Of a DNA stretch of 64,000 bases, positions 36,174 through 46,018 are shown one piece after another; the stretch's first letter is position 1; every line of letters begins with the position of its first letter. The DNA lies in NCBI GenBank assembly GCA_963791905.1, contig CAWBTX010000004.1:248001-312000 (forward strand). Direction: 5' to 3'. Under the pieces are notes generated by a model that saw nothing but the letters and a program-made list of their open reading frames with translations, had not been told where the DNA came from and ran no database searches. Origin of the DNA: Gaiellasilicea sp963791905. Lineage in GTDB: Bacteria > Actinomycetota > Thermoleophilia > Gaiellales > Gaiellaceae. The position numbers were made by a program, and so were the translations under genes.

Positions 36174-37391
36174 CTAGGCGGGCTGGCGCGCCTCGGCATC
36201 ACCCCTTGGGGATGATTCCCGGCTCGCGATCGCCGTGGCCAGCAGCGGCAGGACGAGCACCGAGATCATGCCCGCGCCGATGAGCGATGTTCCGACGTCG
36301 GCCGCGATGGCGCCGCGATCGGTGCCGATGCCGACGATCGCGACGATCAGCGGCAGGCCGGTGGCCGCGCAGAGGGCGAGGCTCAGCGTGCGTCGCGGCC
36401 CTAGGTCGCGGAGCCAGACCAGGCAGGCGGTACCGCGAACGACGACGAAGAGCCCGAGAAAGAGCGCCGCGAGGCCAAGGCCGGTTGGCGTCAGCAGGCT
36501 GTCGAGGTCGAAGGTCATCCCCGTGACCACGAAGTAGATCGGGATCAGGAACCCGAAGCCGACGCCCTCCAGGCGCATCCGCACGGGGGCGGCCTCCGGC
36601 GAGTCCAGAGCCAGCCCGACGACGAGACCTCCGGCGAACGCCCCGAGCACGAAGTCGAAGCCCACCTCGATCGCGAGAAAGACGAGACCCGCGAGGATGA
36701 AGACGGACAGGCGGACCGCGGCCTGGCCCGTCGTGTGCACGGTCTGCTGGAGGACGCGCACCACGCCGGGCGGGCGCGCGCGGAGGGACGCAGCTGCTGC
36801 GACCAGCACGACGGCGCCGAAGGCGAAGAGGAGCAGCGTCTCCGTGACGGCGCCGTACGCGCCGGTGAGGAAGATCGAGATGACGACGATCGGCCAGAAC
36901 TCGCCCGCGACACCCACACCGAGCACGGCCGAGCCGAGTGGCGTCGGCAGCAAGCCGGCGTCCGCGAGGATCGGGACCAGCGTGCCGAGCGCCGTCGTGC
37001 TGAGTGCCACGCCCAGCAGCCAGGCAGCCGAGTCGAGGCCGGCCAGGTGGAGGGCGAGGCCGATGGCGAGGCCGAGCGCGAGTGAGATCCCCCAACCGAT
37101 CGTTCCGCGGATGAGCGACAGGCGAGCCACGCGCTGCTCGACGAGCTCGAGGCCGGCGAAGAAGAACAGGAACACGAGGCCGAGGTCGGCGAGGAAGTCG
37201 ATGTGGCTGTCGACCTGCGCGAGGTCCAGCCCTTCGGGCCCGATGAGGATGCCGAGCGCGATCTCCAGCACGACTGTCGGCAGGACGATCCGGTGGTGGA
37301 GCCTGGAGAGAATCGCGCCGACGCTCGCCGCGGCGAGGACGAGGACGAGGGAGCCCGCATCCGGCAGCGGCGCCTGGGCAACCAGGCTCAC
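36174..37391 (-). CDS. CPA2 family cation:proton antiporter (KefB-like, no RCK domain)
   Basis: 405 residues, 12-13 helices, with SVGAILSRLHHRIVLPTVV, LVFLFFFAGLEL and GEFWPIVVIS typical of CPA2. It ends after the membrane domain, so the usual TrkA-N/RCK regulatory domain is absent. The GTG at 37391 overlaps the aldose epimerase stop (GTGA). No frame break. Its last codons contain the ndh B site. Confidence 0.88.
   Translation of the reverse strand: MSLVAQAPLPDAGSLVLVLAAASVGAILSRLHHRIVLPTVVLEIALGILIGPEGLDLAQVDSHIDFLADLGLVFLFFFAGLELVEQRVARLSLIRGTIGWGISLALGLAIGLALHLAGLDSAAWLLGVALSTTALGTLVPILADAGLLPTPLGSAVLGVGVAGEFWPIVVISIFLTGAYGAVTETLLLFAFGAVVLVAAAASLRARPPGVVRVLQQTVHTTGQAAVRLSVFILAGLVFLAIEVGFDFVLGAFAGGLVVGLALDSPEAAPVRMRLEGVGFGFLIPIYFVVTGMTFDLDSLLTPTGLGLAALFLGLFVVVRGTACLVWLRDLGPRRTLSLALCAATGLPLIVAIVGIGTDRGAIAADVGTSLIGAGMISVLVLPLLATAIASRESSPRGDAEARQPA
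36197..36218. promoter_or_regulatory. B site before ndh
   Basis: CATCACCC, CTTGG, GGATGATTC. It lies in the last codons of the antiporter gene, 44 bp upstream of ndh. Confidence 0.7.
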
Positions 37392-38351
37392 GCCGTCGTG
37401 GCGGGACGGATCCCCCACCTGCCGGTGAACGCACCGCCCGGCTCGAGCCGGATCAGAGACTCGCCGGTGCGGAACGCGTTCGGCGGGCACGTCATCGGCT
37501 CGACGGCGAGGCTGCGCCGGTCGACGTCGGGGAGAGGATCTCCGGTGAAGAGCTGCAGGTAGCCGTAGGCCTCGTCCAGCCAGAGCGTCATGCCCACGGC
37601 GTCGTCCGGCGCGCTGAGCTCGACGCGTGCCAGTCCGTCGTCGCGCTCGAGGTCGGTGAAGCAGTGGTCGAGCTGCGTCGAGCCGATCGCACGTCGGCCG
37701 CATGAAGTCGTAGTCCGTGCCGTCGACGTCGATCCGCGCCGGTCGGGAGGCCGCGGTCGTCGGAGCCGAGCACCGATCGGCCAGGGGCCGTCAGGACGAC
37801 CGGGTCGACGGTCGGCGTGCCGAGCGTCAAGTACGGATGTGCGCCGCAGCCGTACGGGCACGCCTCCGGTCCGACGTTCGTCGCGGTCGTCGTGACCGCG
37901 AGCCCGTCGTCGGAGAGCGCGTACTCGATGGTGACGGCGAGCGAGAACGGGTAGCCCGGGCGAGGGTGGAGCACGTGCTCCAGCACGACGCGGCTCGGGC
38001 TCGTGCTCACGGATCGTCCATGCCGACCAGCGGACGAGTCCGTGGATCGCGTTCCGCCGCTCCGGCTCGTCGAGCGCCAGCTGGTGGCGGCGTCCGTCGA
38101 ACTCGTAGCGTCCCGTCCTCGATGCGGTTCGGCCACGGCAGCAGCACCTGGCCGCGGCCCGAGGTGCAGATCTCGTCCGTCGCGTAGCCGTCCAGCAGCT
38201 CGCGGCCACTGACGCTGTAGGTACGAAGGCCGCCGCCGACCTCCACGACGACCGCTCGCTGGTCACCGTGGACGAGCTCGAGCTGCTGGCCGGACGGGGC
38301 GATGCCGCTGACCTGGTCAGGCCGTCGGCCGCGCGACCGCTGGCTCGCGCC
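37388..38351 (-). CDS. Aldose 1-epimerase family protein, four frame breaks
   Basis: About 319 residues spread over three frames. Single-base insertions near 37706, 37737, 37995 and 38113 explain the changes. Reading across gives LPWPNRIEDG-RYEFDGRRHQL, NAIHGLVRW, YGCGAHPYLTLG and SLAVEPMTCPPNAF, all typical of galactose mutarotase-like proteins. It converts alpha- and beta-anomers of a sugar, matching the adjacent sugar oxidoreductase. Start ATG 38351 overlaps the oxidoreductase end and is uncertain. Confidence 0.75.
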
Positions 38352-39900
38352 CATTCGCTCGAGCAGGTGGTCGCCGACCCGGAGCGAGTTCGCCATCGCG
38401 GTCAGCGCCGGGTTGACGGCGCCGATCGACGGGAAGACGCTCGTGTCGACGACGTAGAGGTTGTCGACCTCGTGCGCCCGGCAGTCGGTGTTCAGCACCG
38501 AGGAGCGCGGGATCGGTGCCGAAGCGGCAGGTGCCCGCCTGGTGGGCGACGCCGGCGACCGGGATCTCGTTCTTCATGTAGGCGAAGCGGTGGAAGAGGT
38601 GGCCCTCGTTCATGTCCAGCTTCGGCAGCAGCGACTTGAGCTTCTCGTAGAGCCGCTTCCGCGCCTCCGCGTTCGTCTCGGAGTAGCGTGAGCCGGACGT
38701 TGCCGTCGGGAGCGAGCGTGACGCGGTTGTCGGGGCTCGGCAGATCCTCTGTCGAGAGCCAGAAGTCGATGGCGTGCTTCGCCACCTCGTTCGAGCGTCC
38801 ACTCCGGCGCGAGCCGCGTCTGACCGGGCTTCTCGCCGCGGTACATCTGCGCCGACGACTTCCCGACCATCTGGATGTTGCCGAGCGGGAACTCGAAGTC
38901 GTCGGCTGCCGAAGTAGAAGTCGTTCAGCCCGAGCGTCTTCTGGAACACGGTCGGGTTCTCCTCGCGCGAGAGCGCGAGCACCGCCAGGGAGTCGTGGAA
39001 CATGTAGTTGCGGCCGACCTGGTCGGAGCCGTTGGCGAGGCCGTTCGGGTGGTGCTCGTTCGCGGAGGCGAGCAGCAGCTTGGCCGTGTTGGCCGCGCCG
39101 CAGGCCACGACGATCACGTCTGCCGTGAAGCGCTCGGTCTCACCGCCGCGCTCGACGACGACCTCGGTGACCTGGCTGCCCGAGCCGTTGGTCTCGAGCT
39201 TCACGACCCTCGCGTTCGTCAGCAGCGTGACGTTCGGGTGCTCCAGCGCGGGGCGCACGCCGAGCACCTCGGCGTCCGACTTCGCGTGCACGAGGCACGG
39301 GAAGCCGTCGCAGGTGGTACAGCGCACGCAGTGGCTGTACGGCATGTTGGCCTCGTTCAACCGGACGCCGCACGGCGCGTGGAACGGGTGGTAGCCGGCG
39401 GCGGCGAGGTCGTCCGAGAGCTGCTGGATCCGCGGCTCGTGAGAGACCGCCGGGAACGGGTACGGCGCGCTCGCCGGCGGCTCGGTCGGGTCCTCGCCCC
39501 GGGCTCCGTGCACCTCGTACAGGTGCTCGGCCTGGGTGTAGTACGGCTCCAGCTCGTCGTAGGAGATCGGCCACGCCGGTGAGATCCCGTCGTGGTGCTG
39601 CAGCTCGCCGAAGTCCTTCTCGCGGAGGCGGTAGAGCGCCGCGCCGTAGAGCTTCGTCGCCCCGCCGACGAAGTAGTGGATCTGCGGCTGGAACGACTTG
39701 CCGTCCGCGTCGTACCAGGTGTCCTCCGAGACGTAGCGGTTGTCGACGAACACGTCATGAGCCGACCAGTTCGAGGGCTCACGCGGGAGCCAGTCGCCGC
39801 GCTCGAGCAGGAGGATCCGCTTCCCCGAGGGGGCGAGGTGGCGGGCCAGCGTCCCGCCGCCGGCGCCGGTTCCGATGATGATGACGTCGTACGACTCCAT
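38317..39900 (-). CDS. GMC family FAD-dependent oxidoreductase, about five frame breaks
   Basis: About 526 residues. FAD-binding GTGAGGGTLARHLAPSGKR at the N-terminus, followed by a Cys-containing CVRCTTCDGFPCLVHAKSDAE segment. The C-terminal GMC signature is seen as TDCRAHEVDNLYVVDTSVFPS and NPALTAMANSLRVGDHLLE. Frame changes lie near 38905, 38796, 38692, 38515 and 38345. Likely oxidises a sugar or polyol, with the epimerase supplying the right anomer. Starts 1 base after the GH15 stop. Confidence 0.78.
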   Translation of the reverse strand: MESYDVIIIGTGAGGGTLARHLAPSGKRILLLERGDWLPREPSNWSAHDVFVDNRYVSEDTWYDADGKSFQPQIHYFVGGATKLYGAALYRLREKDFGELQHHDGISPAWPISYDELEPYYTQAEHLYEVHGARGEDPTEPPASAPYPFPAVSHEPRIQQLSDDLAAAGYHPFHAPCGVRLNEANMPYSHCVRCTTCDGFPCLVHAKSDAEVLGVRPALEHPNVTLLTNARVVKLETNGSGSQVTEVVVERGGETERFTADVIVVACGAANTAKLLLASANEHHPNGLANGSDQVGRNYMFHDSLAVLALSREENPTVFQKTLGLNDFYFGSRRLRVPARQHPDGREVVGADVPRREARSDAARAGVDARTRWRSTPSTSGSRQRICRAPTTASRSLPTATSGSRYSETNAEARKRLYEKLKSLLPKLDMNEGHLFHRFAYMKNEIPVAGVAHQAGTCRFGTDPALLGAEHRLPGARGRQPLRRRHERLPVDRRRQPGADRDGELAPGRRPPARANGREPAVARPTA

Positions 39901-39901
39901 G

Positions 39902-41798
39902 TCAGCGCTCCTTCATTAGCTCGGCGACGATGATGCGGGCCGCTGCCTCGATCAGCGCCAGGTGTGAGAAGGCCTGGGGGAAGTTGCCGAGGTGCCGGCC
40001 GGTGTCGGCGTCGAACTCCTCGGCGTAGAGCCCGAGCGGCGACGCGATCCGCAACAGGCGCTCCATCAGGTCGCGGGCGCGCTGCAACTCGCCGACGATC
40101 GGCGAGCGCGGAGACGAGCCAGAACGAGCAGATCAGGAACGTCCCCTCCTTGCCCGAGAGGCCGTCGTCGGTCTCGTCCGTCTTGTAGCGAAGGACGAAG
40201 CCGTCCTCGGTCAGCTCCTCGGCGATCGCGTTCACGCTGGCTCGTAGCCGGTCGTCGTCCCCGGGGAGGAAGCCGAGGATCGCGGCCAGGAGCGTGGAGG
40301 CGTCGAGCGCGTCCGTCTCGTAGTGCTGGCGGAGGACGCCCTTCTCGGTGAGGCCGTTGGCGAGGATGTCCGCCTTGATCTCGTCCGCGGTGGCGCGCCA
40401 CTCCTCTTGCAGCTCGGGGTCGCCCCGGATCTCCGCCAGTTGCGCCGCGCGGTCGAGCGCCACCCAGCACATGAGCTTGGAGGAGACGTAGTGCTGCGGC
40501 TTGCCGCGCGCCTCCCAGATGCCCTGGTCGGGCTCGCGCCAGACGCGGGTCGCGCACTCGGCCTGCGTCTTGACGATCGGCCACAGCCGTCGCGGCAGGC
40601 GCTGGCTGTGACGGGTGTGGAGCAGGATCGAGTCGAGCGCGGCTCCGAACACGTCGTTCTGACGCTGGTCGAAGGCGCCGTTGCCGATCCGCACCGGGCG
40701 GGCGCCGGCATAGCCGGAGAGCTCGTCGCGGGTTGATTCGGTCAGATCGCGCCGCCCGTCGATCCCGTACATGATCTGCAGCGACCGTCCTCGGTCGGCT
40801 CGACGTCGGCGACGAACTGCATGTACTCGTCGGCCTCCCAGTTCAGGTTCAGCCAGTGCAGCGCCTGGAGGGTGAAGGTGCTGTCGCGGATCCAGGTGTA
40901 GCGGTAGTCCCAGTTGCGCTCGCCGCCGGGGGTCTCGGGCAACGAGGTTGTCAACGCGGCGACCGTCGCGCCGGTCGGCATGTACGTCAGCCCCTTGATC
41001 GTCAGCGCGGAGCGCTGGATCGGGTCGCGCCAATCGTGGTCCGGGATCCGTGCCCGCTGGAGCCACGCGCGCCAGTAGCGGATCGTCGCGGCGATCCGCG
41101 CGTCCGCGTCCTCGACGTCCTTCGGCACGGCGAGCTCCTCGGCCCACGAGAGCGCGCAGTAGGCGCGTTCGCCGGGCTCGAGCACGTGGCGTGCGCGGAT
41201 CCGGTCGCCCTCGGCGCCGAGCGAGAGGTCGGACTGCAGCCGGATCGTCTGCCCGGCTCCGTGGGCGTCGGCGACGTGGCGGTCGCCGTCGACCAGCGTC
41301 CACTCGGCCGGGGCGCGGCCGTAGTCGAAGACCGGCTCGCAGACGAGCTCGACCTCGACGCTGCCCTCGAGGCACTCGACCGTGCGGACGAGCATGTGCT
41401 CGGCGTCGTCGTCGGCCGGAGGCCGTGTGTGCGGCGTGATCTCGTCGTCGTGGCTCGCGCGGCCCCATCGTCAGCGCCTCGCGCACGACGATCCAGCCGT
41501 TCGGCGTCTTCCAGGTCGTCTCCAGCACGTTCGTCCCCGGGATGTACGCGCGCGCCGTCGGGTGGTTGATCCCGAACGGCGCGAAGCGGAAGAAGCCGGC
41601 CCCGCGGTCGAGCAGGCTGCCGAACACGCTCGGCGAGTCGAAACTCGGGACGCACAGCCAGTCGATCGCCCCGTCCGGGGCGACGAGCGCGCCGGTGTGG
41701 CAGTTCGAGAGGAACGCGTAGTCGGCGATCGGCGGGAACGGGGAAGGCGCCGCCGCGCTCTGGACGCTCGGCTCGGGTGTCGCTCCGACCGCGGTCAT
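39902..41798 (-). CDS. Glycoside hydrolase family 15 (glucoamylase/trehalase-like), three frame breaks
   Basis: About 631 residues. An N-terminal GH15 block (PFPPIADYAFLSNCHTGALV, GAIDWLCVPSFDSPSVFG), a middle catalytic stretch GERNWDYRYTWIRDSTF, and the C-terminal EEFDADTGRHLGNFPQAFSH. Frame changes near 41458 (insertion), 40785 (probable deletion) and 40110 (insertion). Actinobacterial members of this group include trehalases, so release of glucose from trehalose or maltodextrin is likely. Its ATG overlaps the zwf stop (ATGA). Confidence 0.85.
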
Positions 41799-43249
41799 GC
41801 CGCCACCCACGGTCCGTGCCAGCGGCCGTGGCCGGCAACGAGCTTGTCCGCCGCCTCCGGGCCCCACGAACCCGGCTTGTACGGATGCACCGGCGGGGGG
41901 TCGTTGAGCAACGGCTCCATGATCCGCCAGTTCTCCTCGACCACGTCCTGCCGCTTGAAGCGGGAGCTGTCGCCGACCATCGCCGCGTGCAGCAGCACCT
42001 CGTACGGTGTCGCGCCCTCGCCGCCCTGGTCGGCGAACTCGAGGTCGAGCGTGACGTCCTCTGCCTCGGTCGACGTTCCCGCGCTTGGCGTCGAGCTGCA
42101 ACCGAATTCCCGTCGAGGGATCGAGCTTGAACACGAGCTGGTTGGGCTCGTCCGCCCGCGGGAAGGTGATGAAGCCGAGACGAGGCGCCGGCTTGAACAC
42201 GACCCGCAGCTCGGTCTGCGTGGCGGGCAGGCGCTTGCCAGCGCGGATGAAGAACGGCACGCCGGCCCAGCGCCAGTTGTCGATCTCCAGGCGCAGCGCC
42301 GCGTAGGTCTCGGTCGTGGAGTCCGGCGCGACGCCGTCGATGTCGCAGGTAGCCGTCGTACTGTCCGCGCACGTAGTGCGCGGGGTCGGCGTCGGCGATC
42401 GCGCGAAAGAGTGCGACCTGGGCGTCCTTGAGCGTCTCGGGGTCGCCGCCCGCGGGCGGTTCCATCGCCGCCGCGGCGACGACCTGCATGAGGTGGTTGA
42501 CGAAGACGTCGCGCAGCGCCCCGACCGGGTCGTAGAAGTGGCCGCGGTCCTCGACGCCGAAGTCCTCCGCCATCGTGATCTGCGACCGACTGGATGTAGT
42601 TGCGGTTCCAGATCGGCTCGAACATCGTGTTCGCGAAGCGGCCGTAGAGGATCTCGTCGAGCCCCATCTTCCCGAGGTAGTGGTCGATCCGGTAGAGCTG
42701 CGATTCGTCGACGTACCGATGCAGCTCGTCGGCCAATGCGGTTGCCGACTCGCGGTCGTGGCCGAACGGCTTCTCGACGACCACGCGACCGGTCTTCATG
42801 AGGCCAACCTGCGCGAGCCCGGCGACGACCCTGCCGAACAGGAACGGTGGGATCTCGAGGTAGAAGACTGGGCTTTCGGCGAAGTCGATCGCTGCCGCAA
42901 CCCGTTCGTAGGTGGCGGCGTCGGCGAAGTCGCCGCTGAGGTACGACAGGCGTTCCGCAAATCGGTCGAACACCTTCTGGTCGAGCTGCTCGCCGGTCCC
43001 CTCGATCGACTCGCGCGCACGGGTACGGATCTGATCGTCGGTCCAGTCGTCGACGGCGACGCCGACGATCGGGCAATCGAGGAGCCCGCGGGCCTCGAGC
43101 CGGTAGAGCGAGCGAAAGGTCATCACCCTCGCCAGGTCGCCGGTGATCCCGAAGACGACGAGCACGTCGGCGGCCTGGGGCTTTCTTCCGCGAGCCGACG
43201 CCGGCGCCGTTTGGGCGGCCGGCGCGATCGTGCCGGTTCCTTCTGTCAC
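41795..43249 (-). CDS. zwf: Glucose-6-phosphate 1-dehydrogenase, three frame breaks
   Basis: About 483 residues. NADP-binding VVFGITGDLARVMTFRSL, active-site RIDHYLGKMGLDE and VVEKPFGHD are present. Insertions near 42580, 42348 and 42078 change frame and restore. First enzyme of the oxidative pentose phosphate pathway, making NADPH. First gene of the zwf-GH15-GMC-epimerase-CPA2 operon, 53 bp after a B site. Confidence 0.9.
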   Translation of the reverse strand: MTEGTGTIAPAAQTAPASARGRKPQAADVLVVFGITGDLARVMTFRSLYRLEARGLLDCPIVGVAVDDWTDDQIRTRARESIEGTGEQLDQKVFDRFAERLSYLSGDFADAATYERVAAAIDFAESPVFYLEIPPFLFGRVVAGLAQVGLMKTGRVVVEKPFGHDRESATALADELHRYVDESQLYRIDHYLGKMGLDEILYGRFANTMFEPIWNRNYIQSVADHDGGGLRRRGPRPLLRPGRGAARRLRQPPHAGRRRGGDGTARGRRPRDAQGRPGRTLSRDRRRRPRALRARTVRRLPATSTASRRTPRPRPTRRCAWRSTTGAGPACRSSSALASACPPRRPSCGSCSSRRLVSASSPSRGRTSPTSSCSSSIPRREFGCSSTPSAGTSTEAEDVTLDLEFADQGGEGATPYEVLLHAAMVGDSSRFKRQDVVEENWRIMEPLLNDPPPVHPYKPGSWGPEAADKLVAGHGRWHGPWVAA

Positions 43250-43301
43250 TTCAACACCTCCCAGGAGTCGCTTCGACCCTAGTGCGTCGAGCCACCGCGC
43301 A

Positions 43302-43323
43302 CTTCATCCGGGAAGGATGATTC
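43302..43323. promoter_or_regulatory. B site between zwf and DUF2254 genes
   Basis: CTTCATCC, GGGAA, GGATGATTC. It is 53 bp from the zwf start (minus) and 28 bp from the DUF2254 start (plus), probably serving both. Confidence 0.7.
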
Positions 43324-43350
43324 TTCGAGAGAACTGAGAAGAGGACGATC

Positions 43351-44658
43351 GTGTGGGCGCTCGTCTTCAAGACGCGCCAGTACCTGAAGGGGAGCCTCTG
43401 GTTCCTCCCGCTCCTGGGCGGCATTGCGGGCGCGGTGCTCGGCCTCGCGGAGGCGCCGTTCCAGGAGCGTGTCGATCTGCCCACGTCCCTCGAGTACTCG
43501 GCCTCGACCGCGAGCACCCTGCTCGCGGCGATCGTGGGCGCGACCGCAGCGCTGACCGGCTTCGTCGTCACCGTCAGCGTCCTCGTCGTCCAGATGGCGA
43601 CGAGCACGTTCTCGGCGCGCTACCTGCGGCTCTGGTACCGGGATCGAGTCCTCCACGTCCTCCTCGCGATGCTCGTCGGGACGTTCACGTTCTCGTTCAC
43701 GTTGCTCGCGGGCGTCGAGGAGAACTCCGTCCCGAACCTCGGTATCACGGCGACCGGTGCGCTCATGGCCGTGGACTTGTTCGTTTTCCTGTTCTTCCTC
43801 GACCGCTTCATCCACCGGCTGCGACCCGTCGCCGTCGCCGCCCTGGTGGCGGGCGCGGGCAGGCATGCGTTCGAGGCGATGGTCCGTGAGACCACCGGAC
43901 GCGACGCACCCGAGATCGTTCGCGGACCGCTCGAGCTCCCCGGCCCGCCGAGGCTGGTCGTCCGAAGTCGGAGGCCCGGCTCGATCCAGGCGTTCAACGC
44001 CTCAGGCCTGGTCCGGCTCGCCCAGCAGCATCGCTGCACGCTGGTGCTCAACCAGGTGGTGGGCGACTTCGTCCCGGCCGGAGCCCCGGTGATCCAGGTC
44101 TACGGAGGCGAATCGGCCGGTCGCGATCTCGAGCAACAGCTGCACGGGATGATCGTGCTCGGGGTCGAGCGGACGATCGAGCAGGATCCTGCCTTGGCGG
44201 TCCGGATCATGGTCGACATCGCGATCAAGGCGCTCTCGCCGGCTGTCAACGACCCGACGACCGCAGTCCAGGTGATCAATCACCTGGGCGACCTCCTGCG
44301 TGTGATCGGCGCTGCAGACTTCAGCCCGAGCAGCCGCGCGTCGGTGAGCCCGGCCGGGTCCTGATTGCGGCCCGTGGTTGGGACGACTACATGGCTCTCG
44401 GCGTCACCGAGATCCGCGAGTACGGCGCTGTCGTCGATCCAGGTCGTGCGGCGGCTCCGCGCGATGCTCGAGGAGCTCCACGACGCGGTCCGCCCGGAGC
44501 ATCGGTTTGCCGTCGAGGACGAGCTCGCCCGCCTCGAGGCGGACGTCGCTCGCACGTTCGGGCCCTCGGCTGACCGTGACCGCGCCGTCGAGCCCGATCG
44601 TCAGGGGCTCGGAGGTGCTGCGGGTCTCGGCGCACGGGAGACGCTGGTCGAGACCTAG
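43351..44658 (+). CDS. DUF2254 membrane protein, two frame breaks
   Basis: About 435 residues. Four N-terminal helices and a soluble C-terminal region with DIAIKALSPAVNDPTTAVQ, the DUF2254 core. A probable deletion near 44357 and an insertion near 44433 interrupt the end; across them one reads WDDYMALGVTEIREYGA and SIQVVRRLRAMLEEL. Function unknown; possibly an ion channel. It converges with and overlaps the EamA gene by 4 bases. Confidence 0.85.
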
Positions 44659-45544
44659 AGTGCCGCCGGCGCGGGAACCGGTGCCCCGGTTTTCTGCTCG
44701 CCTCGGGCAGAGGAGATCAGCGCCGCGCCGAGCAGTGCGACGCCGAGAGAGCCGATCGCCACGACGGCGTGCCAGGGCGGGTCCTTGTCGAGGGTCTCCT
44801 GCAGGACGAGCGCGCCGAGTATGACGCTGACCACCGGGTTCGCGACGGAGACCGTCGCCACCGCCGGGACGAGCTTTCCGGTCGCCAGCGACAGCTGCTG
44901 GACCAGGAAGCCGACCAGCCCGGCGCCGGCCATCACCCAGAACTCCCAGTCGGAGAGCACGCCGCCGAGCCCCTGCCGTATGGAGACTCTCGGTCACGGG
45001 CTTCATCAGCGTCGCCGAAAGACCGTAGAGGATGCCGGCGATCGGTCCCGAGCACGGCCGCTTTCGCGGACGAGGCCTCCGCGGTTCGCAAACAGAAGCA
45101 GGGCCAGCAGGCGAGCGCGATGAGGATGATCGCGGCCGCCCAGTCGGATCCGGGAGCATTGTCCATGCCGGCCGCGGGGTCACCGAACGACGCGTAGCCC
45201 ACCAGTCCCAGGACGATGATCGCCGCGCCGAGCACCTCCCGCCGGCCGATGACCTGGTGGGTCAGGAAGTAACCGAGCGGGAGCGCCCAGACGATCGTCG
45301 TGACGAGCAGCGGTTGGATGATCGACACCCGGCCGCGGTCGAGCGCGGCCGCCTGGAGGACGACACCGCCGATCTGCGCAGCCAGGCCGAGCAGCCATAC
45401 CCAACTCGTGAGCAGGACGACAAAGGATTTCGGGCGGCGAAACGAGACGCCCTCGAGGCCGAGCGCGGCGCGCTGCCAGAGCGTCGCGGCGAGCGCGAAG
45501 CACATCGCTGCGAGAAGCGCCAGAGTTGCAGCCGCGGCGCCCAC
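44655..45544 (-). CDS. EamA/DMT family transporter, two frame breaks
   Basis: About 295 residues, ten short helices in two repeats as in drug/metabolite transporters. The second half reads AVATVSVANPVVSVILGALVL. Insertions near 45045 and 44990. The GTG at 45544 overlaps the NfeD stop by one base (TAGTG). Substrate unknown. Confidence 0.8.
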
Positions 45545-45888
45545 TAGGGAGCGAGCATGCTCGGCGACGGCTCTTCGGGCTCGACCTCGAGCGTGAGGCC
45601 GTCGATCGCGACCACCCGGACCCGCGTCCCGCGAGCGAGCTCAGAGGCCGCCCGGGCCTCCCAGAGCTCGCCCTGAACCCGGATTTGGCCCGTCGGGGCC
45701 AACGGCTCGGTCACCTCTCCGGTCGCCCCGACGAGATGTTCGGCGCCCGTCTGCACCTTCTGGCCACGCACGCGACGCTGCCAGAACCCGATCTCGAGGA
45801 CGAAGAGCGCGCCGCACACGATCGCCGCGACGACGTTCCACGGAGACGAGAGGGCGAGGAGGAGCACCAGGCCGATGACGAGGAACAT
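45544..45888 (-). CDS. NfeD-like membrane protein
   Basis: 114 residues: two N-terminal helices and a small OB-fold (GATGEVTEPLAPTGQIRVQG, then TRVRVVAIDGLTLEVEPEE). NfeD proteins usually pair with stomatin-like proteins or proteases in membrane quality control; here the partner is a DMT transporter. A B site is 34 bp upstream. Confidence 0.85.
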   Translation of the reverse strand: MFLVIGLVLLLALSSPWNVVAAIVCGALFVLEIGFWQRRVRGQKVQTGAEHLVGATGEVTEPLAPTGQIRVQGELWEARAASELARGTRVRVVAIDGLTLEVEPEEPSPSMLAP

Positions 45889-45922
45889 CGACCCCGATCC
45901 TTCGCCTCGCCGCCGCCGGCGG

Positions 45923-45944
45923 CATCACCCCGGCCGGATGATTC
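45923..45944. promoter_or_regulatory. B site between NfeD and sulfatase 2
   Basis: CATCACCC, CGGCC, GGATGATTC. It is 34 bp from the start at 45888 (minus) and 75 bp from the start at 46019 (plus). A further half-site GGATGA is at 45985-45990. Confidence 0.7.
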
Positions 45945-46018
45945 ATCCGGTTCGGGCGATGAGCCGCGCGCGCCGCGACGGGAAGGATGACGCGACAACG
46001 AGCATCCCAGGAGGATCC

